Shown here in pieces: positions 24,301-36,988 of a stretch of DNA of 64,000 bases. The position numbers and the translations under genes were made by a program. Position 1 is the stretch's first letter, and every line of letters begins with the position of its first letter. The notes beneath the pieces are model-generated. The model ran no database searches, was not told where the DNA came from, and saw only the letters and a list, made by a program, of their open reading frames with translations. The stretch covers positions 10,292,001-10,356,000 of the forward strand of contig NC_068569.1 of assembly GCF_025698545.1 (NCBI RefSeq), in the 5' to 3' direction. The stretch comes from Gossypium raimondii. Lineage: Eukaryota > Streptophyta > Magnoliopsida > Malvales > Malvaceae.

Positions 24301-27300
24301 TCTTATGAAAAATTCCATGTATATTTGTTTCTGTCATGCAGTGTAATTAGGTTCACATCATTATCTTTGAAAATTAATGAGTAAACATGTTAGATCCAAA
24401 CTGTCACTTATGTTTTATGAAATGCCATTTTGCTTAGCTTTCATTTAACAGCAATTTAATTACGTTTTTTTTTTCCTCTTCATGAAAGTTCCCTTCTCTT
24501 AATCTAGTTAGTGTTGCTTCATAAACACCCCCCCCCCCAAAAAAAAAAGAAAGAAAGAAAGAAAAATTCATGGTCCAGGACAGGGTCATGAATATAGAGC
24601 TTTTGTCCCTCCCTGTTGATTTATTTTTGTTGAATTATGGTAGAAATACTTAAACATCTTACATTTCCTGCTAGTCACTTCCTAGGACCCTACCCTTATA
24701 TCGTTATCGATGAGGTGTTTGCTACTGAGTTAAGACACTTGCACCCTTAATTGAATGGTTTATATATATGTGTATAAACAGCTAGGTCCTCACCAATAAT
24801 TCAGTTCTATCCATAGCTGCAGTGATTATGGAAAATGAAGAGCACATGTAATATAATCAATCTTGTAGGCTCAACGAAGGAAATGCACGTCTGTTTGAAA
24901 AACCAAAATTTTTTCCTGTTTCTTGTTTGGTAAAGATGTGGCCCTTTGTGTTTTCATCCACTTTTCTTTTCCAACATGATAACCAATCGTAAATGTCTTG
25001 TTATCATGGATGATTGTATGAACCAACTCTCCCGGGTTTATTTACAATGCTTAGAGCTGCACTTGGTCTCTAATTCATACTGTTTAATTATAGCGCGTTA
25101 GTTTGGGTTGATTTTGACTCGGTCGTCGTCCACATTACTGTTTTAATTGACAAAAAATTTTGACCAGTCATTTTAGAACCACCACCATATTCATGGGCTG
25201 CAATCAGTAAAAGGAAATTCCAGAATATAAATTTTTTTTTTCTTCTAATGGAGTTACTGTTTGTTGTTTTAAAGTGAAACTTGAGTGATGAATGTGTAAG
25301 CAAACATTTAGCTTTTTTTTAGGGTGAGAAAGCATTTTTGAAGAAAAAACAAGATAATAGAGGTACTTAAAATGAATTCCATATGCTTGGAAAAACAAAC
25401 TGAATTTTCTCTGTTCATTGAAAGAAACAATTCGGTAAAAGAAACTAAAGAACACTATGGGGCAACCTACTTTTTTCAATTTACATTCATAAAAAGAATG
25501 CCGCAATTATTTTTTGATCCCTGGAAATTAAAAGTTGAGCATCCATGGATTAAGACCAGCAACTGGTTAATTTTGATAATAAGGACAATCTCCAAAATTT
25601 CTTCATCATATCTCCAACCAACAATGGTGAGGCCTCAAGAGTATATATTCTTTTGTTTTCAGATTTATCACTTTAAACCCACTAAATTCATTAAAGTTGC
25701 CATTCTTTTTATTTAAAATAGCTTCCGGAAAATGATCGAAAAATAGATTGAATTTTTCAAAATTTTGATTTCTTTTTTTGGTGTTTTTAATGATTTTGTG
25801 TATTTTCTTTCTTCACTAAATTTCCTTGAAATCATTTTCTACAATCGAAATTTATTTTATAAAAGATAATATCATATGGAAACTTAATAATAAATCATTT
25901 CTTATTAAAACTTAATTTGAATTAAATATATTACATACATGAGAGTGGATGTTGACATATTAGAGTTGAAGGGATAAATAAAGCTAAGCATGATGATATG
26001 TTATACTATAAAATATTTATTATTAGTAATATGTATTTTATTAAAATATTAATATAAATATTTTTCAACATTATTTTAAAAATATTTTTAAAATATAAAA
26101 TTATTGTTTTAAAATTTATTATTAAAACGAAAGTTATAATATTAAATAATTTATTAAGATAATAAAACATATTAATAATTTGTTATATTATTAAAATAAA
26201 CATTAAATATGTATATTTTATAATATTGAAAATTGTAATATTTAATATTATATTTTAACATATTAAAAATAAAAAGATATTATTAATATAATAATATTAG
26301 GTTTGATTCAAGTTAATTTTTTTAAATGAGCTCTTTTCCAAAAAAAAAAATAACTTGCATTCTATAAAAGGGTAAATTAATTTATAGAAAAATGACTTAT
26401 TTTCAGTTGACCAATTAATCATTTTTCGTTGATCATGCTGTTTTTATGAAATATACACAAGAAAATGTAGAATAAATGCAACATGATACATTCATATATG
26501 ATTGATAAAACATATTTTAATAAATGTATTATATATATATATATATATATTTGTTTCCCAATATAACTACTAGAACGAGTCCAGTGATTAAATCTCCACG
26601 TTCTATAGGCTCATTAAGAAGTAGATGTTAGTCACAAGTTTTAAAACTGCTACTTATCAAAGATGAGTTAAAAAGAATATTTAATTTATGTTAAGGATGA
26701 TTGAAAACTCGTAAAAACTGAGGTTTAATAACTTATTAATGATGTGGTTTTTAGTAGGATGTACATGCAGTCCGTTTGTTATTGTATGCCTCATCCCTTG
26801 AGAGGTACTATTATCAGGTCTTCGTAAGTGGAATAACTAGTTTGAGCTTCATGCATATTCTTTTGAGTTTTAATTTATTTGGTCATGATAATATTTAGGG
26901 TATTTAATCCATAAACATAAACAAATACAGAAGGCAAGATTATATGATGAGCTCTAATTATATCACCTATCAAGGTATGTAAGCAAAAGAAGAAAAATGC
27001 ATGAACCAAAAGGGGTAAAATGTTGCTGTTGCCATCATTCCTGCCACTGTTTATGCTATGATCAATTGACAAGAAGATTTTTTTCTTTTTGTGAAATTTT
27101 AAAATATTCCTGCAATTAAATTTCCACTACTATCCCCTTTTCTGTATATTCTTTTTTTAATATTTATGCATGATGATCTGGTTTTTTTAGCAAACAGACG
27201 GAAGAGCATGTGCCTCTACCGAGTTTAATTATTCAAAAATATATTTAATATTTATACTTCATTTTTGGACAGCATTTAATTCACTCCAATATATTTTTGC

Positions 27301-28319
27301 CTCTTTTTTTTATCATTCCATGAGCCATTCAGAGTTAATCTGAGATTGCATTAAATTAAGAAGATCGGTCAATCCCAGAGTTTGCCTGCTACCTCAGCTT
27401 TTATGTCTTTTTGACCAACTTAAGACTACTCCGACATAAATAGAGAAACACCGTCGAGTGATATTAATTTTTTATTCAAAAATAAAAACTTCTTTTTTCT
27501 TTTTTATAATTGGACTGTGATTTTTGGAGATCGAATTTTATTTTTTATGCTTGCAAATATAATATTGTTGCTAATTTTTTTATTTTAAATTAATAATTAA
27601 ATAACCTTTATGTTAGATATTTTAAGATGTTTAATACGATACTTAAATTTCGTTATTATTTTTGTATTACAAGTAAATTGTTGATTTTTTTTTATTTTGA
27701 TTTCATTAAATTTAGTTTTTGTATTTTTAAATTAATTATTGTTAATATTGGATATCAACAAAGTATGAATGAGGATGTGATAGTGCTAATGGAAACCGGT
27801 TCACTAAGGTTGGCAGAGAGCCGAAGGAGGTAAGTGAGCAAAGAGCTAAAGTTGTTATGCTGAAAGCAATAAGGAGGCTTGAGGATGGATCCCTTCTTCC
27901 TCGTGTCTAAAGGTATTTATAAGAGAGGTTTCGTGTCTGTTGGCATGGTGAATCTATTGTCAGGTTATCATTGCAGGACACACAAAGAAGATGTCTATTA
28001 TGAGATGTATTTTGTCATTTATTCTGAACCATAGTATAGAGTGGTTAAGCCTACATCAGCCTCCTTACACATGCATGGTAAATTTTAAAAATTATGAGTA
28101 AATTGATATAATATGTAAAATTTAAGAACTAAATTTAATATTATACTAATTTTTAATTATCACGTCATTCTGTTGTAACACGAGCCCATAATTAAATCAA
28201 GTGTGATGTAATTTACCCATAATTTAAAAGAGTAATAACATAATTTCACAATAAATAAATCATTGCGAGCGTCAATCCAAGCAATCCCATCTCTTTCCAT
28301 TTGTAAGATGATGGATTAA
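18342..28319. other. Long gene-free intergenic region
   Basis: I could not support any gene. Several open frames of 60-114 codons (for example 22781-23083 and 25372-25716, plus strand) lack family signatures, and some start at non-ATG codons. A GC-richer patch lies near 20820-20970. AT-rich stretches near 21600-22700 and 25900-26300 look like decayed transposon DNA but have no boundaries I can defend. A (TA)n run sits at about 26530-26550 and a C-run near 24528. Confidence 0.5.
26530..26550. repeat. (TA)n microsatellite
   Basis: About ten TA units in an AT-rich intergenic stretch. Confidence 0.9.
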
Positions 28320-28870
28320 TGTAACGCCCCTAACCCGAATCTGTCGCCGAAACAGGGTTACGGAGCATTACCGAAGTTTACAAATTAATTATCAGGCATT
28401 TCATTTCATCTAGCATTCATATTTGAAACTAATCAAAATCATACATATTGTCCCTTAAACGAGCCCTCGAGGCTCAAATTTACACATTAGAAACATATAG
28501 GGACTAAGTCGAAAACTTAGAAAATTTTTGAAAATATTTAAAGTTTCCAACACTGCAGGGGTCACACGACCGTGTTTCAACCCGTGTGAGTATACTGACT
28601 TGGGTCACACACAGCCAAGTCACACGCCCGTGTGCTAGGCTATGTAAGCATTCTATTATGTGCAAATTTAAGATACAAGGGACACACGACCGTGTCACCT
28701 TGCCATGTGTCACACACGGTTGAGACGCATGCCCGTGTCTCTGCCCATGTGGATAAAATGTTTTCTAGCATTATATTGTGGGATAAGATACCATTTGAAA
28801 AAATGGAGCTAGACACGAGCACTAGAGACGACTTGTAAACTCTTGAAACGTAGTTGAGACTTGAGAGAAT
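28320..28870. mobile_element. LTR-retrotransposon fragment (cotton-type CACACG-CCGTGT repeat)
   Basis: The fragment starts TGTAACGCCCCTAACCCG and continues through GTTACGGAGCATTACCG. Several palindromic CACACGACCGTGT / CACACGCCCGTGTG motifs follow near 28563, 28619, 28682 and 28720. From general knowledge this wording is abundant in Gypsy-type LTR DNA of Gossypium. No internal gag-pol, primer-binding site or second LTR is visible, so this is a fragment or a solo LTR. The right end is approximate. The open frames inside it are not host genes. Confidence 0.65.
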
Positions 28871-31800
28871 TTTTGTTGTTTTAAAGAAATATTTCCAATA
28901 TTAACAATATCACTTTAGCATAACGTAAAAAAAGATAAAGTTGGATTATACGAGCATGTTGCATACTTTATAGCTTCATTCATAGGTGGGTTTGGGATGA
29001 TCTATACTTCAAAGAGTACATGGAAAAGAAAATCTTGATAATCTTAATGGTACAGATTCACGTGACGATGAACTTAATTAAGGATCAACATTTGATGAAA
29101 CGGATCTTATGTTAAATATTAAGGGGAATAACTCAACAAATATAGGACACTAGAGCAATTAGATTAAATTACATATGATGTTTATTTTATTAACAATTGT
29201 GTTATCAACTACTTTTTGAACTAAAATAATACATATCATGATTTGATTTTAATTTATTACTTGTTTAGAATTTTTTATTGTGCTAATAATTTTTTATAAT
29301 AATAAATACTTTTGAAAATATAAATCATGTAATTGTATAATTACAATTTGTGTAATTACTACCTAATAATTAAACTTTCATTCAATTACTCTGTCTGTCC
29401 AAACATCTATTTTAGCTAGATTATCGACTTCTTTATTAAAATATTTGAAAATATTAATTCTTCTAACCACTCTATTACAACTTTGGTCCAATCTATTACA
29501 ACTCCATCAATGTCAACCGCTTTATGATATTTTAAATAATACAGGGACCATGTTTCTTAATTGTAGATGAGTATATAATCGTATTCCGTCATGAATATAG
29601 ATATTTATATGCTGGATCACATAAACAATACATGAATAATTAGTATGCTATAAATAACATTTGATTATTATATATATAGTATTAGTAGAACATACCATTA
29701 TATGGTGCTCTGAAGGATAACACTTACTATGGTGGTTACAATTTCTGTATTTTTACACTTACATACTTAGGATTAAAAATAAATTAATTAAGAATTTGAA
29801 AACGTTAAATCTCACTCATGTCGATGATGGCCAAGTCTTCTAAAGGATAGCACTCGTGTTGGAAAAGGATCGCTTAATAAAATCTGAAAATTCAACTAAT
29901 CTAATCAAACAAAAATAAGAATAATATAATTTATTTAAAATTTGATTTGTTAAGCTAAATTTTATTAATAGCTATCAAATCATTAAAATAAATTTATTTA
30001 CTCTTAGGAAGATCTAAATTTAAAATTTAGAGAAAATTTTATTGAGAGGAGCAATCAAAGATCTCGAACATAAATTATAAAACGATATAAAAATATAATA
30101 ATAAAAACGGTTAAATTCTTAGTTTTAACCTACAACTGTTGGTTTGACTTTGATTGATAGGAAAAATAGTTTTTTCTTAATTTTATTATTGAAAATCTTG
30201 AAAGATTTTTTTCGAATGCATTAGACAGGATCTCGTACGTGGAGATTATGAAATCTTTGCAGATTATAGTATTCAAATCGACAGAGAATTATAGTATTGA
30301 GGAAGCATGCCATCTTTACAACTAAATAAGAAAGATAAAATAAAACATTGCCGATTGGACCTACTTACCAAATGGCAGCTCTTAGTGGGCGGCTTTCTTT
30401 TTCACAGTGATGCAACGCACTCAGCCTCCCCTTCAAAACACAACCAATTATTACATTTTGTGTGGGGGCTTAAGAAGTTGAAATTAAATAGGTGGCATAT
30501 CCTAATTTTACAAAAATTTGTTACCTTTAAAATTTTATGTTTAAATTTGATTCATTTTTGTAGACAAGAAGAATAAAAAATGCGAAAAAATTTGTGGGAG
30601 GAGGACTTCTTTTTAATGTGTTAAAAATATAATTTATTTTAATTAACTCTTAATAAGGTTGGAATTCAATCCATGACATAAGCTTTAAAGTTGAATAGAA
30701 TATAATGAAAAATATAATATTGTCTTATTAAAAATATTGACTAGAAAATGTTTTTAGACACGTTTTAATAAAAATTTAAATAAGGATTATAGATAGTAGT
30801 TATTTTTATTTTTATTTTGCAAGACCTACATTATTTTTTGAAAGATTAATTTTTGTAATTGAGATGGACAGAATAAAAGAAGGTATTTATTGGTAATTAT
30901 CATATAAAAGTGAAGGAATGTTTGGGCAAATAAATAAATAAATAAAAGTGAAGGAAAATGTTTGCACTTTTTGTTGTAAAACTCGTAGGAATTTTCCTCA
31001 TCAAGTAGTCCCATAAATACAATTGTATGGTCCTCACCCTACATAGTGATTAAACTTTTTTCCTAAATAGATATATGAATAAAAACATAATGTTAATAAC
31101 AGAACAATTAATGATTAGGAATTTGTATGTCAAAAAAAGAGATTATCACATCACCAGTGAAGTTTAAAAATTGAATCAGTATATTATCACACATATGTTC
31201 TTATAAGATGATAATAAAATATTTTAATTTAATTTGGAGATGGTGGGGGTAAAAAGATGGATTAGGACGGCGGTCAAGGAGTCAATGACTCAATCATTAC
31301 AGTTTACCCCCGTCAACCCCAACAACTAAGCGCCATTATGTTTGGACAACTATACCATACGGTGACGTGGAAATATCTCTTGCGTTCATATGTTTCAGCC
31401 GTTATAGAGCGCCGGATCATGGTGCACGCGTGGTAATGACTGTTTCTTAGGGATTTACACAATTATTATCAGCAGATACGGGCGTGGTAAGAAAAAGATT
31501 CACCCCGACACTTTGACTGCAGTAATCAGTAATTAAACCAAGGGTTTCCAGCAAAAGACAACTGTTCTTTTCCTTCTTTTTTTAGATATTTACCTTTTTC
31601 ATATCTCCATACTTTTGTGTTTGGGCATTTTTTTTATATATATATATTTCATGTCTACTTTATAATATATATTCGGATTTTGTAATTATTTCTTTCTAAT
31701 AATGTTAGTTATTTAGGTTAAAAAAAAACCCATATCGGAAGGTTTTGTTTGTTTTCTTTTCCCCACACATTGATATCACTAATAAATCCACATATTTGGC

Positions 31801-32315
31801 AAATGGTCCTTCTTAAGATCTCGAATTGCCTAAAACTATTGCATGTTGATTGTTACGTGACAACTTTCCAACAAAATATGTCTCAAATTTCAAGACTTTA
31901 TTTTTGTTCGTTTGCATCGACTTTATATAGTCTTCGTAAAGACAGAAAAATGCAGAGAACAAAATCCAGTAAAAGAAAAGATGTAAGCTCCATTATATAA
32001 AAGAAGAGTTTTGGTTTTTGGTTGATGGCACGATGATGTAGAGTGGTGCATGCAATGCTCTGCAAAATAAAATAAAATGAATATTATTTTGTGAGGGCTT
32101 AAGCCTTAAAACGACGCTCACTTCTTATGACATTTCTCGTGCCATCCCTTTCGCCTTCATTCACTTTTGCTTTTACTGTATATAAATTATTTTGTTTCAA
32201 CTTTCATCTTTTTCAGACATTTCCAAATAAGACCATGTCTTAGGTCAATAATACAGAGATTAGTTTGTTGAATGCAAGCTATAAGTATTTTTGTTTTTCA
32301 TGTGATTTTTTTAAG
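28871..32315. other. Gene-free region upstream of the Aux/IAA gene
   Basis: I see no gene. A GC-richer stretch at about 31240-31520 contains GTGACGTGG (an ACGT core) and GCACGCGTGG. It may belong to the distal Aux/IAA promoter or to an unrecognised element. The rest is AT-rich. Confidence 0.5.
31879..31884 (+). promoter_or_regulatory. TGTCTC auxin-response-element match
   Basis: A single canonical AuxRE hexamer lies about 1.4 kb before the Aux/IAA start codon. ARF factors bind this motif and many Aux/IAA genes are auxin-induced. One hexamer at this distance can occur by chance. Confidence 0.3.
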
Positions 32316-32690
32316 GGATAATGATTTATTTGATCTTTTAATTTTTTTAAAAAAGGTTATTTAATCATTTATTTAATTTTTCGCTATATATTCTTTTTTT
32401 GTCAAATCACCTAAATTGACGTGACATACACGCGGATTGTCACTTGGATGACACATCAACATTTAATTAAAATTTAAAAATTTTAAATTTATCTTTAAAA
32501 ATTAATAATCATTAAAATTATTAAAAATATATAAAATGTATTTTTAAATTTAATTAAATGTAGGCGTGTCATTCACGTAGTTAGCAAATGTTAATTTTTC
32601 ATTTATTTTGAGGTGATCTGATAAAAATATAAATTTAGGTTCACAATATGTAAAACTTGTAAGGTATTTTAGAGGTAAAAGGCTAAGCTT
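32316..32690. mobile_element. MITE related to the one at 36074-36501
   Basis: It begins GGATAATGATTTATTTGATC and contains GTCAAATCACC, TTGACGTGACATACACGCGG, a TTAAAATTTAAAAATTTT core and GGTGATCTGAT. This is the same order of motifs as in the copy downstream of the Aux/IAA gene. The right end has diverged or is truncated, so the end given is approximate. It has no coding capacity. Confidence 0.55.
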
Positions 32691-33280
32691 TACATTGTTT
32701 TTTTCCTTCATGTAAACGTTTATATTTGGAAGGTGTCTTTTATCTTTATCCATGTAATATTACCGATACATAAATGATTGTATAAGATAGGATATTATTA
32801 TTTTCTAATAATTTAATGTTTTATCAAGTAGTTTTATTTTGAATTTTAAAATTTTCATTTAAATTTCATATTTTTAAAAAATAAAATATCGATTTAATAT
32901 TAAATTATTAAAGAAATTATAGATAATGTGACGTGACTGTATCTTATGTATTTCATGCGTTATTTTCCCTTATGCACGTTACTCAACTGATATGAACAAA
33001 ATACAGTAAAATATAAAGTAATCTAAATAACTAAATTTAGACTAAAATACACGAAAATAAAGTAAATATTCACAAATTGCCGGGTAATCCTGAGGCTAAC
33101 TAAGCAGGTATAGAAAGGCCAAAGAAAAGAAGCTTCTTTTTTATGTTTCATCAAAAACCAGCTCTCCCTCCCCCATTGCCACTGCTTCTCTCTCTTCTCA
33201 CATTAGCTATTGTGTTCTTCATTTTGCTTCTTGTAACTATTTAAAGATAAGGAGTAAGTTCTTAAGTGTTTCATACTTTG

Positions 33281-35400
33281 ATGTCTACACCTTTGGAACA
33301 TGATTACATAGGTTTAGCAGAGACTTCTTCAATGGAAAGAAGCTCTGAGAAGATATCTTCTTCTTCTTCCTCTTCAATTCCCTCCAATATTGAAGACAAA
33401 ACCACCAACAATCCTTCCCTGAATCTCAAAGAAACTGAGCTGAGGCTTGGCTTACCAGGTTCTGAGTCACCTGAGAGAAAGCTGTCTCTTTTTGGCAAAG
33501 ATTTGGAGACTAATGATAAAAGCAACGGTTTTGTTGGTAGCCCTTTGAAGAACTTGGTGTCTGGAGCTAAAAGGGGTTTCTCAGATGCCATTGATGGGTC
33601 TAATGGGAAATGGGTTTTCGCTATAAATGGTAAATCTGATGTAGAGTTGGGTAAAGGTGCTGTCTTGGCCTCTCCTAGAGGTGGTTTGGATAGTAAAACC
33701 AATCCCCAACAGGTAAGGACGTCTGTGCCTGTCATGAAAGAGGTTGTTGGTGTTCCCCAGTCTCCAAAACCGGTTCAAGATAAGAAGAATCTTGTTCCTC
33801 CTGTAAATGAACATGCTAGTGCCCCAGCTGCAAAGTACGTTTTATTTTCAAACCTGTTTACTTTTCTTTTCTTTTTTTAAATCTTTTGGTTTCTTCTTCT
33901 GAATCGTTGAAGGAGAAGAAACTTGTTGGCCATGGAGATATCAGTTATACAACTCATTCTACTGTGATTAAGTTTTGTTTGCTTCAAAACATTCTTGCAA
34001 AATGGAAATTTAGTTAGGCTTTTCCTTTTCCAGTTCTTAGTGTGCTGTTCACCACAGTCTCTCTCTTTGTTTATTTGTGAATTGTTGGGAATTTCGATCT
34101 CTTTGGTCTTTTTTTCTTTTAAATAACAGCTAGTTAGTATATAATTTTACATCAATTATTGAGAAGTTCTTTTTTATTTCTGTAACAGGGCACAGGTGGT
34201 AGGATGGCCACCAATCAGATCATTCAGGAAGAACAGCATGGCCTCTAATTTGGCAAAGAACAGTGATGAAGCTGCTGGTTGTCTGTATGTAAAGGTGAGC
34301 ATGGATGGAGCACCATACTTGAGGAAGGTTGACCTCAAGACCTACAATAACTATAGGGAATTCTCATCAGCTTTGGAGAAGATGTTCAGCTGCTTTACTA
34401 TCGGTATAACAATCCCTCACACATACATACTTCTACTTTAGTAAGGGAAAAAATAATTTACTAATAATCATAAATACCATACAAAATTGCAACTTTATTG
34501 TGATAAATGTGTTGAGATTACTTTTTTGAAAAAAAAAAATGGGGTAAGTTTTGTCCTTTTCTTAATTTCCAAAGAGCTGGATTTTCTTGCTCTTTTAAAG
34601 AGATGATTTTATCTTATTATCTGATATCTGTTGTATGCATACAATGGAACTTTCATGATACAAATACTAATTTGGACATATATATAACAAGATTCACGTG
34701 CAAAATAGGCATGGATTAAGAACACTCTTTAGCAGAGGATGAACTGATTTTGTTTTCAGAACGCTTAGCATCCTATGATTTTTAGGTGAAGTGTATGTTG
34801 ATTTAATGTGTGTGAATGGATGACTGTGATTCAGGGCAGTGCGGTTCCAACGGTGATGGTCTCAGTGAGAGTCGTTTGATGGATCTTCTCCACGGATCTG
34901 AGTATGTGCTGACATATGAAGACAAGGATGGTGATTGGATGCTTGTTGGTGATGTTCCATGGGAGTAAGTCCTTCTCCGCCTAGATAAGCGCTTTCGAGT
35001 CTTTTCATAATCTTGAATAATTCTTGCTGGGATGTGGTTTTTATGCTAACATGTTGCATTATAATGTGACTTGGCATTGCAATGTATCAGATCACTTAAA
35101 ATACAGCCATATTGGCCTACGTTTATTCTTTATGTGATGGATTCCCTGACCTTATCATCTTTGTTACTCAGGATGTTCACCGATTCGTGTAGGAGGCTAC
35201 GGATAATGAAAGGTTCAGAGGCAATCGGACTAGGTATTCCGTACTGATTAAAACAAAATATACCACAGTTTAGCCTTCTTTTCCTTAATCATGGATTAGA
35301 ATTAGATTTTGTTTGCATTTATGGTTTACAATATTGAGGGAGTCCATTTTGATTGCTTACAGCTCCAAGAGCCATGGAGAAATGCAAGAACCAGAACTAA
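33281..35400 (+). CDS. IAA27: Aux/IAA auxin-response repressor, IAA27 type
   Basis: Short-lived nuclear repressor that binds ARF factors and is degraded through TIR1/AFB when auxin is present. Exons 33281-33834, 34189-34403, 34835-34964, 35172-35233 and 35363-35400 give 332 aa; phases agree at all junctions. The first in-frame ATG (33281) gives [14 protein letters not shown], matching the EHDYIGL start of IAA27/IAA8/IAA9 proteins. Visible domains: I, the LRLGL EAR motif at 54-58 that recruits TOPLESS; II, the GWPPI degron at 190-194; III from about 216 ([19 protein letters not shown]); IV with the acidic PB1 motif in [17 protein letters not shown]; and the end [13 protein letters not shown] poly-Ser run lies at 26-32. 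All functional motifs look intact. Assignment to IAA27 rather than IAA8/9 rests on the short N-terminus. Confidence 0.95.
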
Positions 35401-36073
35401 TGCAAAAGACCTGGAAAAAACACAGGAAACTTTACTCAACAACTTTATATACATATGTGTGTGCTTTCAGATATTACAGTTTGATGTATTTAGTTGAAGT
35501 AAGAGAAAAAAGAGATTGTATTAGGCAAATTATGGCATTGAAGACATATCCAATTATTTAAGGTTGTCTGGTTTACCTTTCTTTTGTTTTAATCAAATTG
35601 TGTACTTTTGGGGTGCTGTGTAAATGGATTGATTGTCAATTTGCCAATCTGTTTCTCCTTTTATTTGAAAAAGAAGAGCACGCCTGCCTCGATTCCTACA
35701 GTCCTACATTCTAATCACTCAGACAAAGGAATAGAAAAGGCAAAGCAAAAGGCATCCATTAGTTGCGTTGAATCTAAAGCTTGGGTCACCAAACGTAAGT
35801 GAGGAGTGCTTTCTGTGAGAGAAAAAGTTAATAATAATAAAAGCCCCACTTTAACTTAATCGTTAATCCCATCAATTCAATCTTTTGCATTGTGATTACA
35901 ACAAATAAACCAGTGTCTGTCATCATTTTTCTTTTATGGATTAGCCAGCCATTGGTTTCATTCTACTTTACCACATCAATGAATTATGTCTATTGGACGG
36001 ATTTCCGCAAAAATGTTCAGTTCGAAGCATGGGTGTTCTATTTTATTCTTTTCATTTTTCAGTTTTAAGATTG
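35401..36073 (+). other. Aux/IAA 3' region and spacer
   Basis: The proximal part is probably the Aux/IAA 3' untranslated region, but I cannot place a poly-A site. The remainder shows nothing recognisable; short open frames here are not supported. Confidence 0.45.
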
Positions 36074-36504
36074 GGCATAATGATTTTTTTGGCCCTCAAC
36101 TTTAAAAAAGAAAGTTATTTTAGCCCTTTATTTAATTTTTTCTCTTTTAGCTCTTAAATTTACATTTTGTCAAATCATGGAGGGAAAAATCGACGTTTGT
36201 TAATTTTACTAACGTGGCATACATGTGGATTGCCACGTAAGTATATAAGAAATTTTTAATTTTTAATAATTAAAATTTAAAAATTATTTTATATGCTTTT
36301 AGATAATTTTAATTTTTAAAAATAGTTTTATAATTTTATAAAATTTAAAATTTAATTAAATGCTGATGTGTCATACATGTCATCAACATTTCCATTCATT
36401 TTGGGATGATTCGATTAAAATGTAAATTTAAAAACCTAAAAGAGGTGAAAAAGTAAATAGACTTTTTTATAAAGTTGGAAGATCAAACAAGTCATTATGC
36501 CTTG
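36071..36504. mobile_element. MITE with about 110-bp inverted ends and a TTG duplication
   Basis: The element runs 36074-36501. It starts GGCATAATGA and ends TCATTATGCC, flanked by TTG on both sides (36071-36073 and 36502-36504). Inside the ends, the left CTCAACTTTAAAAAAG and TTAAATTTACATTTT blocks recur in inverted form on the right, so the arms pair for roughly 110 bases. It is non-coding. A 3-bp duplication would fit a PIF/Harbinger-type MITE, although TTG is not the usual TWA. Confidence 0.75.
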
Positions 36505-36988
36505 AGATTATAATATTAGAAAATAAATCAAGTTTAAATTAATATTAGGTTCGGGTTTTGCTGCCTAATCAGATTGTGTCAAATTGTTCAAATTCTAAGT
36601 TAATTTTGATTATTCTTTTAGATTTAAGTTTGGATTTTTAAAATTCAAGATAATTCATGTTAGGGGTTAATGGGAAAGGCATAACCTAATTTGTGACCAA
36701 TAAGATTTACAGTCTGATTTTACCACATAAAAATAAATTGTGAAATGAAGTTATTCAACCAAACACACTCGCTCATATTAAAAAAAAAATAGTGGATGGT
36801 GAACTAGATTGATTATCACATAAATAAAATTACACTAGAAAAACATCATAGAGTATGATCCTAAGAATCGGACATCACGTTTCGTTTAAGTTAACAAGAA
36901 AAATACTCTCAGCTTGCTACAGGGAAATGAAATATATTGACACAAGTTTCATCTACTGAAGTTGAAACATACCCCATCCTGGATAGTT
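36505..36988. other. Spacer
   Basis: AT-rich spacer containing the putative 3' untranslated region of the minus-strand gene that ends at 36989. Nothing else is seen. Confidence 0.45.

Noticed and set aside
25372-25716. 114-codon open frame on the plus strand
   Set aside because: No conserved motif; the sequence is AT-rich with Phe/Ile/Lys-heavy translation expected by chance.
28504-28838. Overlapping frames on both strands at the LTR fragment
   Set aside because: They arise from the palindromic CACACG-CCGTGT repeats, not from a gene.
33304-33735. 143-codon frame antisense to Aux/IAA exon 1
   Set aside because: Mirror of a long coding exon; the real frame carries the conserved Aux/IAA motifs.
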